From positions 108,611,776 through 108,675,775 of the forward strand of contig OX578146.1 of the NCBI GenBank assembly GCA_951213105.1: DNA of 64,000 bases, given 5' to 3'. Source of the stretch: Amaurobius ferox (Eukaryota > Arthropoda > Arachnida > Araneae > Amaurobiidae). Positions within the stretch are counted from its first letter, which is position 1; each line of letters opens with the position of its first letter. The position numbers were made by a program, and so were the translations under genes. Below the pieces are notes generated by a model, which was not told the origin of the DNA, ran no database searches, and was given only the letters and a program-made list of their open reading frames with translations. Shown piece after piece: positions 36,713 to 47,434 of the stretch.

Positions 36713-37536
36713 TTACTTTCTCCGCAATGCATGGTAATGTATAGGGAAAGTACTGAAATCATACCGAAAATCACAACTCGAGTTTTCGACGGATTTACAC
36801 GTTTCAAGACCTCGAGAATACGAAAAAACTATTATTAGCGTGACGTCTGTGTGTGTGTGTGTGTGTGTGTGTGTTTGTGTGTCTGTCTGTGCAATGTATG
36901 TATTCACTCCAACTAAAAAACTAATGGACCGAATTTCATAAAATTTGTATGTAAGTCACTTGGGTGAGACCCTGGTGCTGATTAGTTTTTGGTAGCATTC
37001 ATAAAAACAGAACGCGCCTTTCTTTGCGAAATGGCCCGTAAAAATTTTGTGTATCCACTCTAGCTAAAATACTAATTGACTAAATTTCACAAAATTTGGT
37101 AGATAAGTTAGTTACTTGTGGGACACTCTGGTGCTGATTAGATTTTGGTACGATTCGGAAAAGAACAACCTGCCTTTTTTTACAAAATGGTCCGCAAAAA
37201 TCGCAAAAATCTAAAAAAAAAAAAGACTACGTATGCTGAAATGTATCAATCAAATTCTTGTTTTATACGGAATTTTTGAGGCGGAAAAGAATATAACACA
37301 CTCCATTATACTTTAGGACTAACCGTTAATTGTTCTTAAGATATTTGATATTTCTTGCATTTTTGTTACGCCGCTATCGAAAAAATGTCCAATTACCAAA
37401 TAAAAACAAAGATTGAATTAAAAATGCAAATTTAGTGTTATTTCGTGCGATTAAACTCAATCTAATGAATTATTAAAGAAATAAAGAAAATATGAATTTG
37501 AGTCTGCAGGGAAAACCATGTGCTGCTCACATCAGA
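36713..37536 (-). mobile_element. B-type hairpin-ended element
   Basis: An 824-base member with a GT microsatellite at 36847-36875, hairpin end at 36713 and the TCTGATGTGAGCAGC complement at 37536. Another member follows immediately. Confidence 0.7.
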
Positions 37537-37539
37537 TTT

Positions 37540-38679
37540 TTAATTTCCCTACATACATAGCATAATGCATAGGGAAAATATTGTGAAGGGGTTGAAAATT
37601 CGAATGAGTTTTCGACGGAAGATCACGTTTTAAGCATCCCTGATCTCGAACTGAACGTTTTTAAGGTGGTGTGTGTGTGCGTGGGTCCGTGAGTCTGTGA
37701 ATGCGATGTCTTGCGAACTCAATATAGAACGTTTCGAACGTTATTTGGTATAAATATTACGATGCGCGAATACTGGAACCCTACTGATTTTAAACACGAT
37801 CGAACGTTAGGAAGAAACACGAATTTTCGAATGAATTATTAAAAAATCGTTAAAAAATTAAAACATTCAATAATATTAATTAAATAACCACTTTATATGT
37901 AATTCTTTATTCTAAAACAAACAACATAAATTTTAGAGGGGTAGCGAGACATGGAACGTTTTTCAAAATAATTATCTAAAAAATTACATAAAAGTGAATA
38001 ACAGAAATGCCATCAACTTTGCAACACTTGGAGCTCAATTTGGCGACCGGGGCGACTCATTTTATACTTTTTAATATCATGCTACATTGACGAAAATAAC
38101 GCTAGATTGATGAATTAGTAATTAACATATTTTAATATAATGGATATTTAATATATTGCTTAGCAGACGTTGGCAATATTTAAAATTGCCAAGTTATAAT
38201 TGTTGCGAAATATAAGCTAATTTGGTACATACTTCAAAATAATTTTACATGTTTTCACCCAGAAAAGAGCCAAATGTCAGTATACTTTTCAGAGTTAAAA
38301 ACATCGTGCCTTGAATCAACTCTTTCACGACTAGCGCCGGTTATATCCGGCATCTACTAAATGTGTGGCATTGGCTAGAGCCGGCTGTATCCGGCATCCA
38401 CTAAATGCTTCATTTGCAGTAACGAGACGCGAATTGGACACCACGCATTTAACTAAAGCACAAGAAAAAGTTCTTGACACGAGTAAAATGTATTTGTTTT
38501 CTACCTTTTTGTGGAGTATCATAGTTAAAAGTAAAGTAATTAACGTGTACGGTGTACACTCACGGCACGGCGACCATTGGTGACGCACTGATGGCTAGTT
38601 TCGCAGTCGCGAAAGGGTTCATTCGAAATAAAAACAGTAAAGTCATTGCATCATGTAGTCATATGTTGCTCACATCAGA
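37540..38679 (-). mobile_element. C-type hairpin-ended element abutting the previous one
   Basis: The hairpin TTTCCCTACATACATAGCAT...ATGCATAGGGAAA starts within a few bases of the preceding element's 5' end, so the two lie in tandem. The body is more diverged from the A-type consensus than other members. The far end TCTGATGTGAGCAACATATG is at 38679. A possible small MITE lies inside (38316-38621). Confidence 0.6.
38316..38621. mobile_element. Possible small MITE
   Basis: The ends TCAACTCTTTCACGACTAG and TGAACCCTTTCGCGACTGCG (right end, complemented) are similar inverted repeats. CCGGCATCTACTAAATG and CCGGCATCCACTAAATG form an internal direct repeat. A piggyBac-type TTAA site would have to be mutated on both sides. 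Tentative. Confidence 0.35.
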
Positions 38680-38877
38680 TATTTTTATTTTTTGTTCATT
38701 AAAGGTTAAAAAAGGGAACGAGACTATCTAATAAGAGTTTACTTTTCTTCCACTGTAATCTAACATTTTTCACTTCTCTTTCCAAATCCTTTCTCGAAGT
38801 GAAAATTTCTAACAAAATGGCTCTCTTCAAAAATTTGCCATGCAGTTAGTTCTGTGACGTTGCGAAGAACTAAAAAA

Positions 38878-39793
38878 TCTGATGTGGTCAACACATGCCT
38901 TTCCTTATATAATGCAATGTACTACTTTTACAGTTAAAAGAAATTTTATTCTTATAGTAGATACTTATATTCTTTCCAAGATACTGAATTTTCTTCAATG
39001 AGTCGTCATTTTCATTGATTTAGCATCATTTTTATTCATTTGGCGAAATTTTTGTTAATTTGGCAACAATTAAAAATGGCGCCAAGTTGGCGACATTCCA
39101 CCAAATTCGTCGCCAAAATCTCGCCAAGCGTTATGGACGGAGAAATAAGTTATTCTTATAGCAGATATATGACTATTGGCGTTCAAATACAAAAGTATTA
39201 CTCAAAGTATCTTTTTTCATGAATGGAACGAGCTAGATCCACGAGAATGATGTCACCCAATTTATCGCATGGTATTACATATGAAAAGTGAACATGTTTC
39301 TCTATAGGAAATATATTTTTTTTATTTTATATAATTTTTTTATAATTTTTTTGAAAAATGTACAATATTTCGAGAACGGTTCATGTTAGCGTTCTAAAAT
39401 TTATGTCAATCGTTTTCTAATGAAAAATTACATAAGAAATGTCTATTTGTGTGACTTTATTAGCGGTTTTGATTTTTTGACGATTTTTTCAAAATTTCAC
39501 TCGAAAATTTAGGGAGGTTCTGAACATTCGATTACGTATAAAAACAATAGGCTTCCAGTGTTTACAGATTGTGATTTTTGCACCAAATTTCGTTCAAATC
39601 GGTCCATTTGTTCGTCAGTTATCGTCTCCACAGACTCACTGACACTGACACACACACACACAGACATCACTTCAAAAATGTTTGATTCGTGATCAGGGAT
39701 GCTTGAAACGTGCTCTCCCGTCGAAAACTCGAATTCGAATTTTCGACCCTGTCACAATACTTTCCTTATACATTATGTATATAAGGAAAGTAA
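38878..39793 (+). mobile_element. A-type hairpin-ended element
   Basis: A 916-base complete member: TCTGATGTGGTCAACACATG start and GGAAAGTAA end after the hairpin, preceded by six A. The CA tract is short (about 39650-39662). Confidence 0.75.
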
Positions 39794-39824
39794 AAACCAA
39801 CCATATGATGCTTTTATTTCATTT

Positions 39825-40230
39825 TTACTCTCTCTTATTATAATACAGCATAGAGAAAGTATTGTTTTCACGAAAATTTTCTAATTCGAGATTGTGACGC
39901 CAATATATTTAAAACATCTATTGGCGTCACAATCTCGAATTAGAAAATTCCTGAATGTTTAAAACCTCCTGAACACGTTTCGACTATTGTTGGAGTGATG
40001 TCCGTCGATCTGTATGTATGTCTGCGGTCGATTTCTTGTGTAAACGATAGCGGACGCAAATATTAATGGATTTTCACGAAACGTTATATCCGGTTTTGTT
40101 ATAAAAAAAATATAAAACTAGATAGATTTTTTTTAAATTCGAACGAAACATGATATTTCTTTAGCATGGAAGCATAGGACAAATTTTGACATAATCATGC
40201 ATAAAAGGGGTTATTTATAGCTCAATGACC
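39825..40230 (-). mobile_element. D-type variant of the hairpin-ended family, partial
   Basis: It starts TTACTCTCTCTTATTATAAT with a matching AGAGAAAGTATTG, so the terminal hairpin is kept with different sequence. A 33-base inverted segment (around 39875-39945) contains CTAATTCGAGATTGTGACGC in both directions. The 5' end was not found. Confidence 0.5.
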
Positions 40231-40255
40231 ACAAGACTTATAGTTTCAATCATTG

Positions 40256-41167
40256 TTACTTTCCTTATATACATAATGTATAAGGAAAGTATTGTGACGG
40301 GGTCGAAAATTCGAATGAGTTTTCGACGAGAGAGCACGTTTCAAGCATCCCTGATAACGAATCAAACATTTTTGAAGTGATGTCTGTGTGTGTGTGTCAG
40401 TGAGTCTGTGGAGACGATAACTGACGAACGAATGGACCGATTCGAACGAAATTTGGTACAAAAATCACAATCCGTAAACACTGGAAGCCTATTGTTTTTA
40501 TACGCAATCGAATGCTCAGAACCCCCCTAAATTTTCGAATGAAATTTTGAAAAAATCGTCAAAAAATCAAAACATCTAATAAAGTTAGGCAAATAGACAT
40601 TTCTTATGTAATTTCTCATTAGAAAACGATTGGCATAAATTTTAGAACGCTAACATGAACCGTTCTCGAGATATTGCACATTTTTCAAAAACATTATGAA
40701 AAAGTCATATGAAATAAAAAAAAAATATTTCCCATTGAGAAACATGTTCACTTTTCATATGTAATACCATGCCATAAATTTGGTGACATCATTCTCGTGG
40801 ATTTAACTCGTTCCATTCACGAGAAAAAATACTTCGAGTAATACTTCTGTATTTGAACGCCAATAGTCATTTATCTGCTGTAAGAATGACTTATTTCTCC
40901 GTCCATAACGCTTGGCGAGATTTTGGCGACAAATTTGGCGGAATGTCGCCAACTTGGCGATATTTTTCATTGTTGCCAAATTAACAAAAAATCTCGCCAA
41001 ATTGATAAAAATGTCTCTAAATCAATGAAAATGACGTCTAATTGAAGAAAATTCAATATCATGGAAAGAATATAAGTATCTACTATAAGAATAACGTTTT
41101 TTTTTAGTTGTAAAAGTAGTAAATTCATTGCATTATATAAGGAAAGTCATGTGTTGCCCACATCAGA
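40256..41167 (-). mobile_element. A-type hairpin-ended element
   Basis: A 912-base complete member. Its TTGGCGA/TCGCCAA motif cluster (about 40910-41000) is well preserved: repeated short motifs that can pair with one another. Confidence 0.75.
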
Positions 41168-41804
41168 TTTTTATGAAAGAACCCGCGATATAATGTGAAT
41201 GGAAATATTTTTCAAGTCTTTTAAAGTAGGGAAGTTACAATCTTCTTGAAATTCAAGGTGAATAAATCGGGAAATTACTAGAACAACTGAAGATACATAT
41301 ATATACTTAATACTTTATTATTTTACGTCATATTTTTGTTTCAATACTTTAATAAAAGGTGACTTAATTTGTGAACCGGCTTTGCAGATTACATGCGCCG
41401 CGCAGCCAGGAAAAAGCGGACCCCGCAGCGGGCGTATCGTTATCCCACGGAGTGGAGTTGCCATTATTGCTATACCCTCTGCAGATGCCTATGCATTGCC
41501 CAAGACAGCGTGTCAAAAGAAAAATAGTGTACCCGTGCGACGGACGTATCAATCGTTAGATACGACAGCTAAACTAAAGTGGCACCTAAACTAATGTGGA
41601 TGCTAAAACACTGCCACTCTAAAAAGTGATAGCTAAAAAAGTGATCACTAGTTGAGGGCACGCAGCTAGTTTAATAATAATAATTAAACTTTCCAAAACA
41701 CGTGCCGAATTCGCGAAATTTCTCGAATGCTTTCCATACCGCCTAACGCATATACTCGGTCACCTCAGCAATCTTCTGTGTAAATCCAAAGGCTTCTAAA
41801 TATA
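41168..41804. other. No gene recognised; short GC-richer patch
   Basis: From 41375 to 41580 the sequence is GC-richer. Three overlapping frames of 62-70 codons occur, one of them opening with the basic run MRRAARKKRTPQRAY at 41394. A basic small protein would suit a Polinton-type neighbour, but no family match is visible and the frame is short. Left uncalled. Confidence 0.4.
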
Positions 41805-42078
41805 CAGGCTGGCGCAACAGCGGCCATATTGACTCCCAGTTGAAGCGATGGCTGTACAGTGTACATGGCGAAAATGGGGTTTATTTTCTCGGATCAAAAC
41901 ATCCTGGACTACTTTTTGAATGAATGGTACAATTTTTTTAAAGCAGAAGCACCTATTTTACAGCTAAATTGCGTATCAAATATTAGCCATATGTAACATG
42001 TCCGCACCATTGAAATAGCACAGGCAGACGATAACTGACTTGACCGATTAGAGTCAAAATGGCGGTTGCGTCAGCCTG
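41805..42078. mobile_element. MITE with CAGGCTGRCGCAAC ends
   Basis: Inverted repeats of about 33 bases (left CAGGCTGGCGCAACAGCGGC; right complement CAGGCTGACGCAACCGCCAT) are flanked by TATA on both sides. It is 274 bases long and non-coding, a Tc1/mariner-type MITE by target site. Confidence 0.85.
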
Positions 42079-42082
42079 TATA

Positions 42083-42719
42083 TGTAGGAGCCTTAGTAAA
42101 TCCTCAACATCCAGCTCTAATTTAGGAAATTAAATTCATAACCGTAAGTGCGACAGGGGATAATGAAAGGGCTTATCAAACTGCTAAAGCCCGGATCAGC
42201 AGGCGATAGAGAATGAGCGAAAAGGGATGAAGGGGGAGTTGAGCGGTCGTGAACACAAGATGAGAATAGAGGGGGTGGCTGAAAAGCAGACGATAATGCG
42301 AATCCTATTCGCTGAGTCACTGTGTGAGGAGAGATTTTAATATAAAGGTGGCAACTCGGTAAGTGATGCCAATCTGTGTTGGTGTAAAAGTACGAGAAAA
42401 ATAGTTTCGGATGAAAGTTTTATGGAGCGAAAGTGCCGGAATGTATGTCACCCTGGAGATATTTTTTTGTGCCCAAAAGTGGTTTGAACAAATTATTGGG
42501 TGATTTATAAGAGTAGAGAGACCGAGGAGTCGAAAGATGTCAAGTACAGAGTCCTGGGAGTCATGCGGTATAAGAGAAAGCGGTGATTGAATAAGTTTTT
42601 GAAATTCCAAGCACTTTTACGACAGTGGAGAATATGCCACACAACTCTCCACTACACTCCAAAAACTTAAAGACAATTTTAAACTATATATATCTGGTGT
42701 GTAAATCTCCGCTCGGTTT
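42083..42719. other. Sequence left of the assembly gap, no gene recognised
   Basis: Minus-strand frames of 67 and 97 codons lie here, without domain or codon pattern that I recognise. If the polymerase belongs to a Polinton, other genes would be expected on this side, but none is visible. Confidence 0.4.
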
Positions 42720-42919
42720 NNNNNNNNNNNNNNNNNNNNNNNNNNNNNNNNNNNNNNNNNNNNNNNNNNNNNNNNNNNNNNNNNNNNNNNNNNNNNNNNN
42801 NNNNNNNNNNNNNNNNNNNNNNNNNNNNNNNNNNNNNNNNNNNNNNNNNNNNNNNNNNNNNNNNNNNNNNNNNNNNNNNNNNNNNNNNNNNNNNNNNNNN
42901 NNNNNNNNNNNNNNNNNNN
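42720..42919. other. Assembly gap of 200 N
   Basis: The round size suggests a placeholder of unknown true length. It removes the N-terminus of the DNA polymerase and hides the left side of its element. Confidence 0.99.
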
Positions 42920-45900
42920 CAATTTATTCGTGACGTTGCAAATGGCCAACAGGTATCCAGCTCATATTTTAGAACAGATGTTGTGACAGAACTTCGTGAT
43001 GATACCCCTCCCAACAATGCTGAAGAAGCTTTTTCCCAAATCTTGAAGTTATTCGAAGAATTTGTCAGCCGAGGCTCTGGATGGACTTTACAAAAGATGC
43101 GAAAGATAGATGTTTTCTGTGCAAAGTATAAGCCTCTTGCAGCTTCTAGCTATATACCTTTGCCAACAAAACTTGCAGCCAAGAAAGCTTTACTCAATAT
43201 TCGAAATGAAGACGAGAAATGTCTGGTGTGGTGCCTATTAGCCCACAAATACTATATATCTCGTGAAGGCCATCCTGAAAGAGTGTCACATTATCAAAGT
43301 TTTGAAAATGACATTAAACTTGGAGATATTCAAAACCCTATCTCAGTTGTGAAGATTCCTCAGATTGAAAAATTGAATAATATACGAATAAATGTATATG
43401 GATATGAAGACGAAGAGATTTTTCCTTTGCATATATCCAAACGTGAAGATGAAGACTGTGTGAATCTCCTGTTGATTAGTGATGAAGATAAGCAACACTA
43501 CACTCTCATAAGAAATATGTCACGCTTGCTGGGAGATATAACTAAGCACAATGGAGCCCAATATATATGTTATAGATGTTTACATCGTTACAGCAGAGAC
43601 GATCTTTTACAAGATCATGCTCAATATTGTAAAGAACATGCACCTCAGCGCATTAAAATGCCCTCGGAAGATCAGAAATATCTCCAATTCACGAACAAAC
43701 AGTATCAGCATTCCATCCCTTTCATCATTTATGCTGACTTTGAAGCCTTGATCGTTAAAGAAGACACTACTAAACCCTCGAATATTAGATCTTACACGCA
43801 TAGACTAGCCATTCATGAACCTTGTGGATATGCTTATGTTATCATAGGGCCTGCTGGAAAATGCCTGAAACAAGCTACTGTGTATCGAGGTATCGACCCT
43901 GTGAATCATTTTCTTAACAACTTGATAATGGAGAAACAGTATCTTGGAGAAAAATTACGTTATGTTAAACCACTACGAATGACTAAGGAGAATGAAATTG
44001 ACTTTGAAAGAGCTACCCATTGTAACGTGTGCCATCGTGAACTGAAAACAGATCGTGTGCGTGATCATAATCACGTGACTGGAGCTTATAGAGGTGCCCT
44101 GCATAATGCCTGTAATCTTAACTATAGGCAAAGTATTAATATTCCTGTAGTGTTTCATAATTTAAAAAATTATGACTCTCATCATATTATGCTGAGTTTT
44201 GGAAAATTGCAAGACCATAAAATTGATGTGATTGCCACTAATATGGAAAAATACATATCTTTTAAGATTTCAAAGAAAGAGGGGCCCCGTGTCTGTTTAC
44301 AATTTATTGATAGCCTACAGTTTCTGAATGCTTCCCTGGAAAAGCTAGTTTCCAATTTAGACTTGAGCGAATTTCATGTTCTCAGAGAACATTTCCTTGA
44401 TATAGTGCAACAGAATGCTCTTATTAGGAAAGGAGTATATCCCTATAGCTATATGACATCCTTTCAAAAATTTGATGAAAATGTGCTCCCTCCCCCTTCT
44501 GCATTTCATAATGATATTAAAGGTGAAGATATTAAGAGTGAAGATTATCGGCATGCCCAAACTGTATGGGATACCTTTAACATAAAGAACTTGGGAGAAT
44601 ATCACGACCTGTATGTGAAAACAGATGTGCTACTATTAGCCGATGTATTTGAGAATTTTCGAAAGATTTGCAAGAAGAACTATGATTTAGATGCCGCCCA
44701 TATGATGACCGCCCCTGGACTAGCTTGGCAGGCCTCTTTAAAAATGACTGAGCAAACCCTAGAACTACTCACAGATGAAAATATGCTACTGTTTATAGAA
44801 CGTGGAATCCGCGGCGGCATATGTATGATTAGCCAGCGTAGATCCGAGGCTAATAATCGTTATTTGGAAAATTATGACTCTACTAAGCCTGATAAGCACA
44901 TTATCTATCTTGATGCTAATAACCTATATGGTTGGGCCATGTCTCAACCACTGCCCTATGGTGGGTTTGAATGGATATCGACAGAAAATTTGAATGAATC
45001 CTGGATAATGAGTCTAAAAGATAATGCCCAAGAAGGATATATATTTGAAGTGGATCTGGAGTATCCTGAATCCTTACATGATTATCATAATGAATACCCT
45101 CTAGCCCCTGAAAGGGTGAAGATTGAACGAGAAATGCTTTCCCCCTATGCTGAACGACTGGTTCAACAGTTACATCATGGACATTTTGTTAGTACTACGA
45201 AATTGGTACCCAATCTGCATGACAAGAAACATTATATTGTTCACTATCGTAACCTTCAGCTATACCTATCATTAGGTTTAAGACTCAAGAAAATTCACAA
45301 GACCTTAAAATTTAATCAGAAGCCCTGGTTGGAGAAATACATCCAATTTAACACAGAAGAAAGAAAGAAGGCAAAGACTAATTTTGAGAAAGACTTTTTT
45401 AAATTGCTTAATAACGCTGTGTTTGGAAAAACGATGGAGAATCTTCGAAATCGAGTGAGTATTGAACTAGTGAATTCTTCAAAGCGGGCCCTGAAGGTGG
45501 TGGCATCTCCAGCTTTTAGAGCTATCAGGATTTTTAGCGAAGATCTGGTGGGTGTTGAACGTGTAAGGAATTGCATTTTAATGAACCGGCCTATATACGT
45601 TGGCTTTGCTATCTTGGAGTTATCTAAGCTCCTGATGTATGAGTTTGATTATAAACATATTAAAAGCCAATATGGCGAAAAAGCTTCGCTTCTCTTCACC
45701 GATACTGATTCATTGGCTTATGAAATCCAAACTGCTGATATTTATGAAGATATGAACCAACATAAACACCTGTATGATTTTTCTGACTATCCCAAGGATC
45801 ATCCCCTCTTCAGTGAAGACAATAAAAAGCGTATTGGATACTTTAAAGATGAACTGAATTCAACCCCCATTCAAGAGTTTATAGGACTTAGACCTAAAAT

Positions 45901-46174
45901 GTACTCTATTCTATCATCTGCTGGAGAAAAGAAAAGAGCTAAAGGTGTTTCTACACATGTGGTTGCACGGAAAATTACACACAATGACTATAGACAATGC
46001 TTGTTGAGTGTTAGACCTACTATGGAAGAACAGATTAGAATTGATAGTAGCCATCATAAACTATTCACTGTATGCCAGAACAAGGTGGCTTTGTCACCCA
46101 TTGATGACAAAAGATATTTACTCGAGGACGGCATTACAAGTTATGCCTACGGACATTTTAAAATAAAAAAATAA
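42920..46174 (+). CDS. Protein-primed family-B DNA polymerase, Polinton/Maverick type (N-terminus in gap)
   Basis: The reading frame is open from the gap edge for 1084 codons to TAA at 46172-46174. Numbered from 42983 (a GTG, not necessarily a start), it holds a CxxC zinc-finger-like motif (C196, C199), exonuclease motifs YADFEA (D252, E254), N393..YD398 and Y540..Y544...D548, and an HNH-like cysteine/histidine cluster between (C347, C350, D361-H362, H364, C377). Polymerase motif A is D644..LYG, motif B K807..NN...FGK, motif C DTDS (D907, D909), then KMY (K972). All catalytic residues are present. Such enzymes copy linear DNA from a terminal protein with 3'-5' proofreading and are the hallmark of Polintons/Mavericks and related viruses. 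No integrase, packaging ATPase, protease or capsid gene was found, so the element is incomplete here or its remainder lies outside. The absence of stops suggests recent acquisition or activity. Confidence 0.95.
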   Translation, partial: QFIRDVANGQQVSSSYFRTDVVTELRDDTPPNNAEEAFSQILKLFEEFVSRGSGWTLQKMRKIDVFCAKYKPLAASSYIPLPTKLAAKKALLNIRNEDEKCLVWCLLAHKYYISREGHPERVSHYQSFENDIKLGDIQNPISVVKIPQIEKLNNIRINVYGYEDEEIFPLHISKREDEDCVNLLLISDEDKQHYTLIRNMSRLLGDITKHNGAQYICYRCLHRYSRDDLLQDHAQYCKEHAPQRIKMPSEDQKYLQFTNKQYQHSIPFIIYADFEALIVKEDTTKPSNIRSYTHRLAIHEPCGYAYVIIGPAGKCLKQATVYRGIDPVNHFLNNLIMEKQYLGEKLRYVKPLRMTKENEIDFERATHCNVCHRELKTDRVRDHNHVTGAYRGALHNACNLNYRQSINIPVVFHNLKNYDSHHIMLSFGKLQDHKIDVIATNMEKYISFKISKKEGPRVCLQFIDSLQFLNASLEKLVSNLDLSEFHVLREHFLDIVQQNALIRKGVYPYSYMTSFQKFDENVLPPPSAFHNDIKGEDIKSEDYRHAQTVWDTFNIKNLGEYHDLYVKTDVLLLADVFENFRKICKKNYDLDAAHMMTAPGLAWQASLKMTEQTLELLTDENMLLFIERGIRGGICMISQRRSEANNRYLENYDSTKPDKHIIYLDANNLYGWAMSQPLPYGGFEWISTENLNESWIMSLKDNAQEGYIFEVDLEYPESLHDYHNEYPLAPERVKIEREMLSPYAERLVQQLHHGHFVSTTKLVPNLHDKKHYIVHYRNLQLYLSLGLRLKKIHKTLKFNQKPWLEKYIQFNTEERKKAKTNFEKDFFKLLNNAVFGKTMENLRNRVSIELVNSSKRALKVVASPAFRAIRIFSEDLVGVERVRNCILMNRPIYVGFAILELSKLLMYEFDYKHIKSQYGEKASLLFTDTDSLAYEIQTADIYEDMNQHKHLYDFSDYPKDHPLFSEDNKKRIGYFKDELNSTPIQEFIGLRPKMYSILSSAGEKKRAKGVSTHVVARKITHNDYRQCLLSVRPTMEEQIRIDSSHHKLFTVCQNKVALSPIDDKRYLLEDGITSYAYGHFKIKK

Positions 46175-46359
46175 AAAAAAGGAAAAAGAGAAAGAAGGAA
46201 AAAAAAGAAAGAAAAAAAAGAAAGAAAAAAAATAGAGATTGTGGCGGTGTATCCTATACACCGGGTGGAGGTGGGACCACAATTAAAAAAAAATATATAT
46301 ATTTTTCTAACAGCATCTAATTTCCTAAAGAGACATTACTGCATTTAAATTTTGAAATC
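46175..46359. other. Purine tract and hairpin after the polymerase stop
   Basis: A GAAA-type purine run (46176-46232) directly follows the stop codon. A hairpin (GGTGTATCCTATACACC, about 46246-46262) comes next. No AATAAA signal is evident before the purine run. Confidence 0.5.
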
Positions 46360-47210
46360 CAAGACGAAAGGATTGGGGAAACATACCCCCTCCCATACAC
46401 CCAATCCCCGAGATTCCCGAGATTCCCGAAATTCCGCTACTTTGAAACACCAATTCACGCGATTCTGCTACTTTAAAACACCAATTCACGCGATTCTGCT
46501 ACTTTAAAAACGCGTTTTTGTTAGTTTTTTACAAGTAAAAAGTATGTTTTTGTGAAAAAACGTTAAAAAATAGCACAAGTGCGAAAACCTATGTTAAATT
46601 CCATAGAGAAAACAGCACAAGTGCGGTTTTTGAAAAGTAAAAAACTTACATTTGCGAAAAAATATAAGAAAAAAACTTGCATTTACGAAATTTTGTTAGT
46701 AAAAATCGCGTTTTTGTGAAAAAACGTTAAAAAATAGCACAAGTGTGAAAACCTATGTTAATTCCCATAGAGAAAACGGCACAAGTGTGGTTTTTGAAAA
46801 GTAAAAAACTTACATTTGCGAAAAAATATAAGAAAAAAACTTGCATTTACGAAATTTTGTTAGTAAAAATCGCGTTTTTGTGAAAAAACGTTAAAAAATA
46901 GCACAAGTGCGAAAACCTATGTTAATTTCCATAGAGAAAACGGCGCAAATGTGGTTTTTGAAAAGTAAAAAACTTACATTTGCGAAAAAATTTAAGAAAA
47001 AAACTTGTATTTACGAAATTTTGTTAGTAAAAAGTATGTTTTTTGTGAAAAAACGTTAAAAAATAGCACAAGTGTGAAAACCTATGTTAATTTCCATAGA
47101 GAAAACGGCACAAGTGTGGTTTTTGAAAAGTAAAAAACTTACATTTGCGAAAAAATATAAGAAAAAAAAAACTTGTATTTACGAAATTTTGTTAGTAAAA
47201 ACAAAAAAAA
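46360..47210. repeat. Satellite block 1: header, 30-bp repeats, 164-bp array (about 4 units)
   Basis: A header (ACCCCCTCCCATACACCCAA) and two or three copies of AATTCACGCGATTCTGCTAC-type 30-base repeats lead into an array whose phase marker recurs at 46540, 46704, 46868 and 47032, an exact 164-base step. Each unit contains two GCACAAGTGY partial palindromes around CTATGTTAATTYCCATAG. It carries no coding frame. Confidence 0.9.
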
Positions 47211-47434
47211 AAAAGAAAAAACAATATACGTCATAAACTCCACTCTCTTCTGTGACGTCACCTTATGGAACTGTGCTGCCTCACACCGACTTCTGAGAAC
47301 CCCTATGTTAAAGCATGGGACTTTACCACCGCCTCTGTTGATGCACTCATTTTCTGGCCTCGGAGGGTTCCCCATGTTAAAGTATAGGGATTCACCGCCT
47401 CTGAAGTGGCGCTGAACTCTCCCTAATCCTCTAC
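47211..47434. other. Short unique stretch before the palindrome
   Basis: GC-richer, with two similar phrases (CCCATGTTAAAG at about 47300 and 47372). No gene was recognised. Confidence 0.4.
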
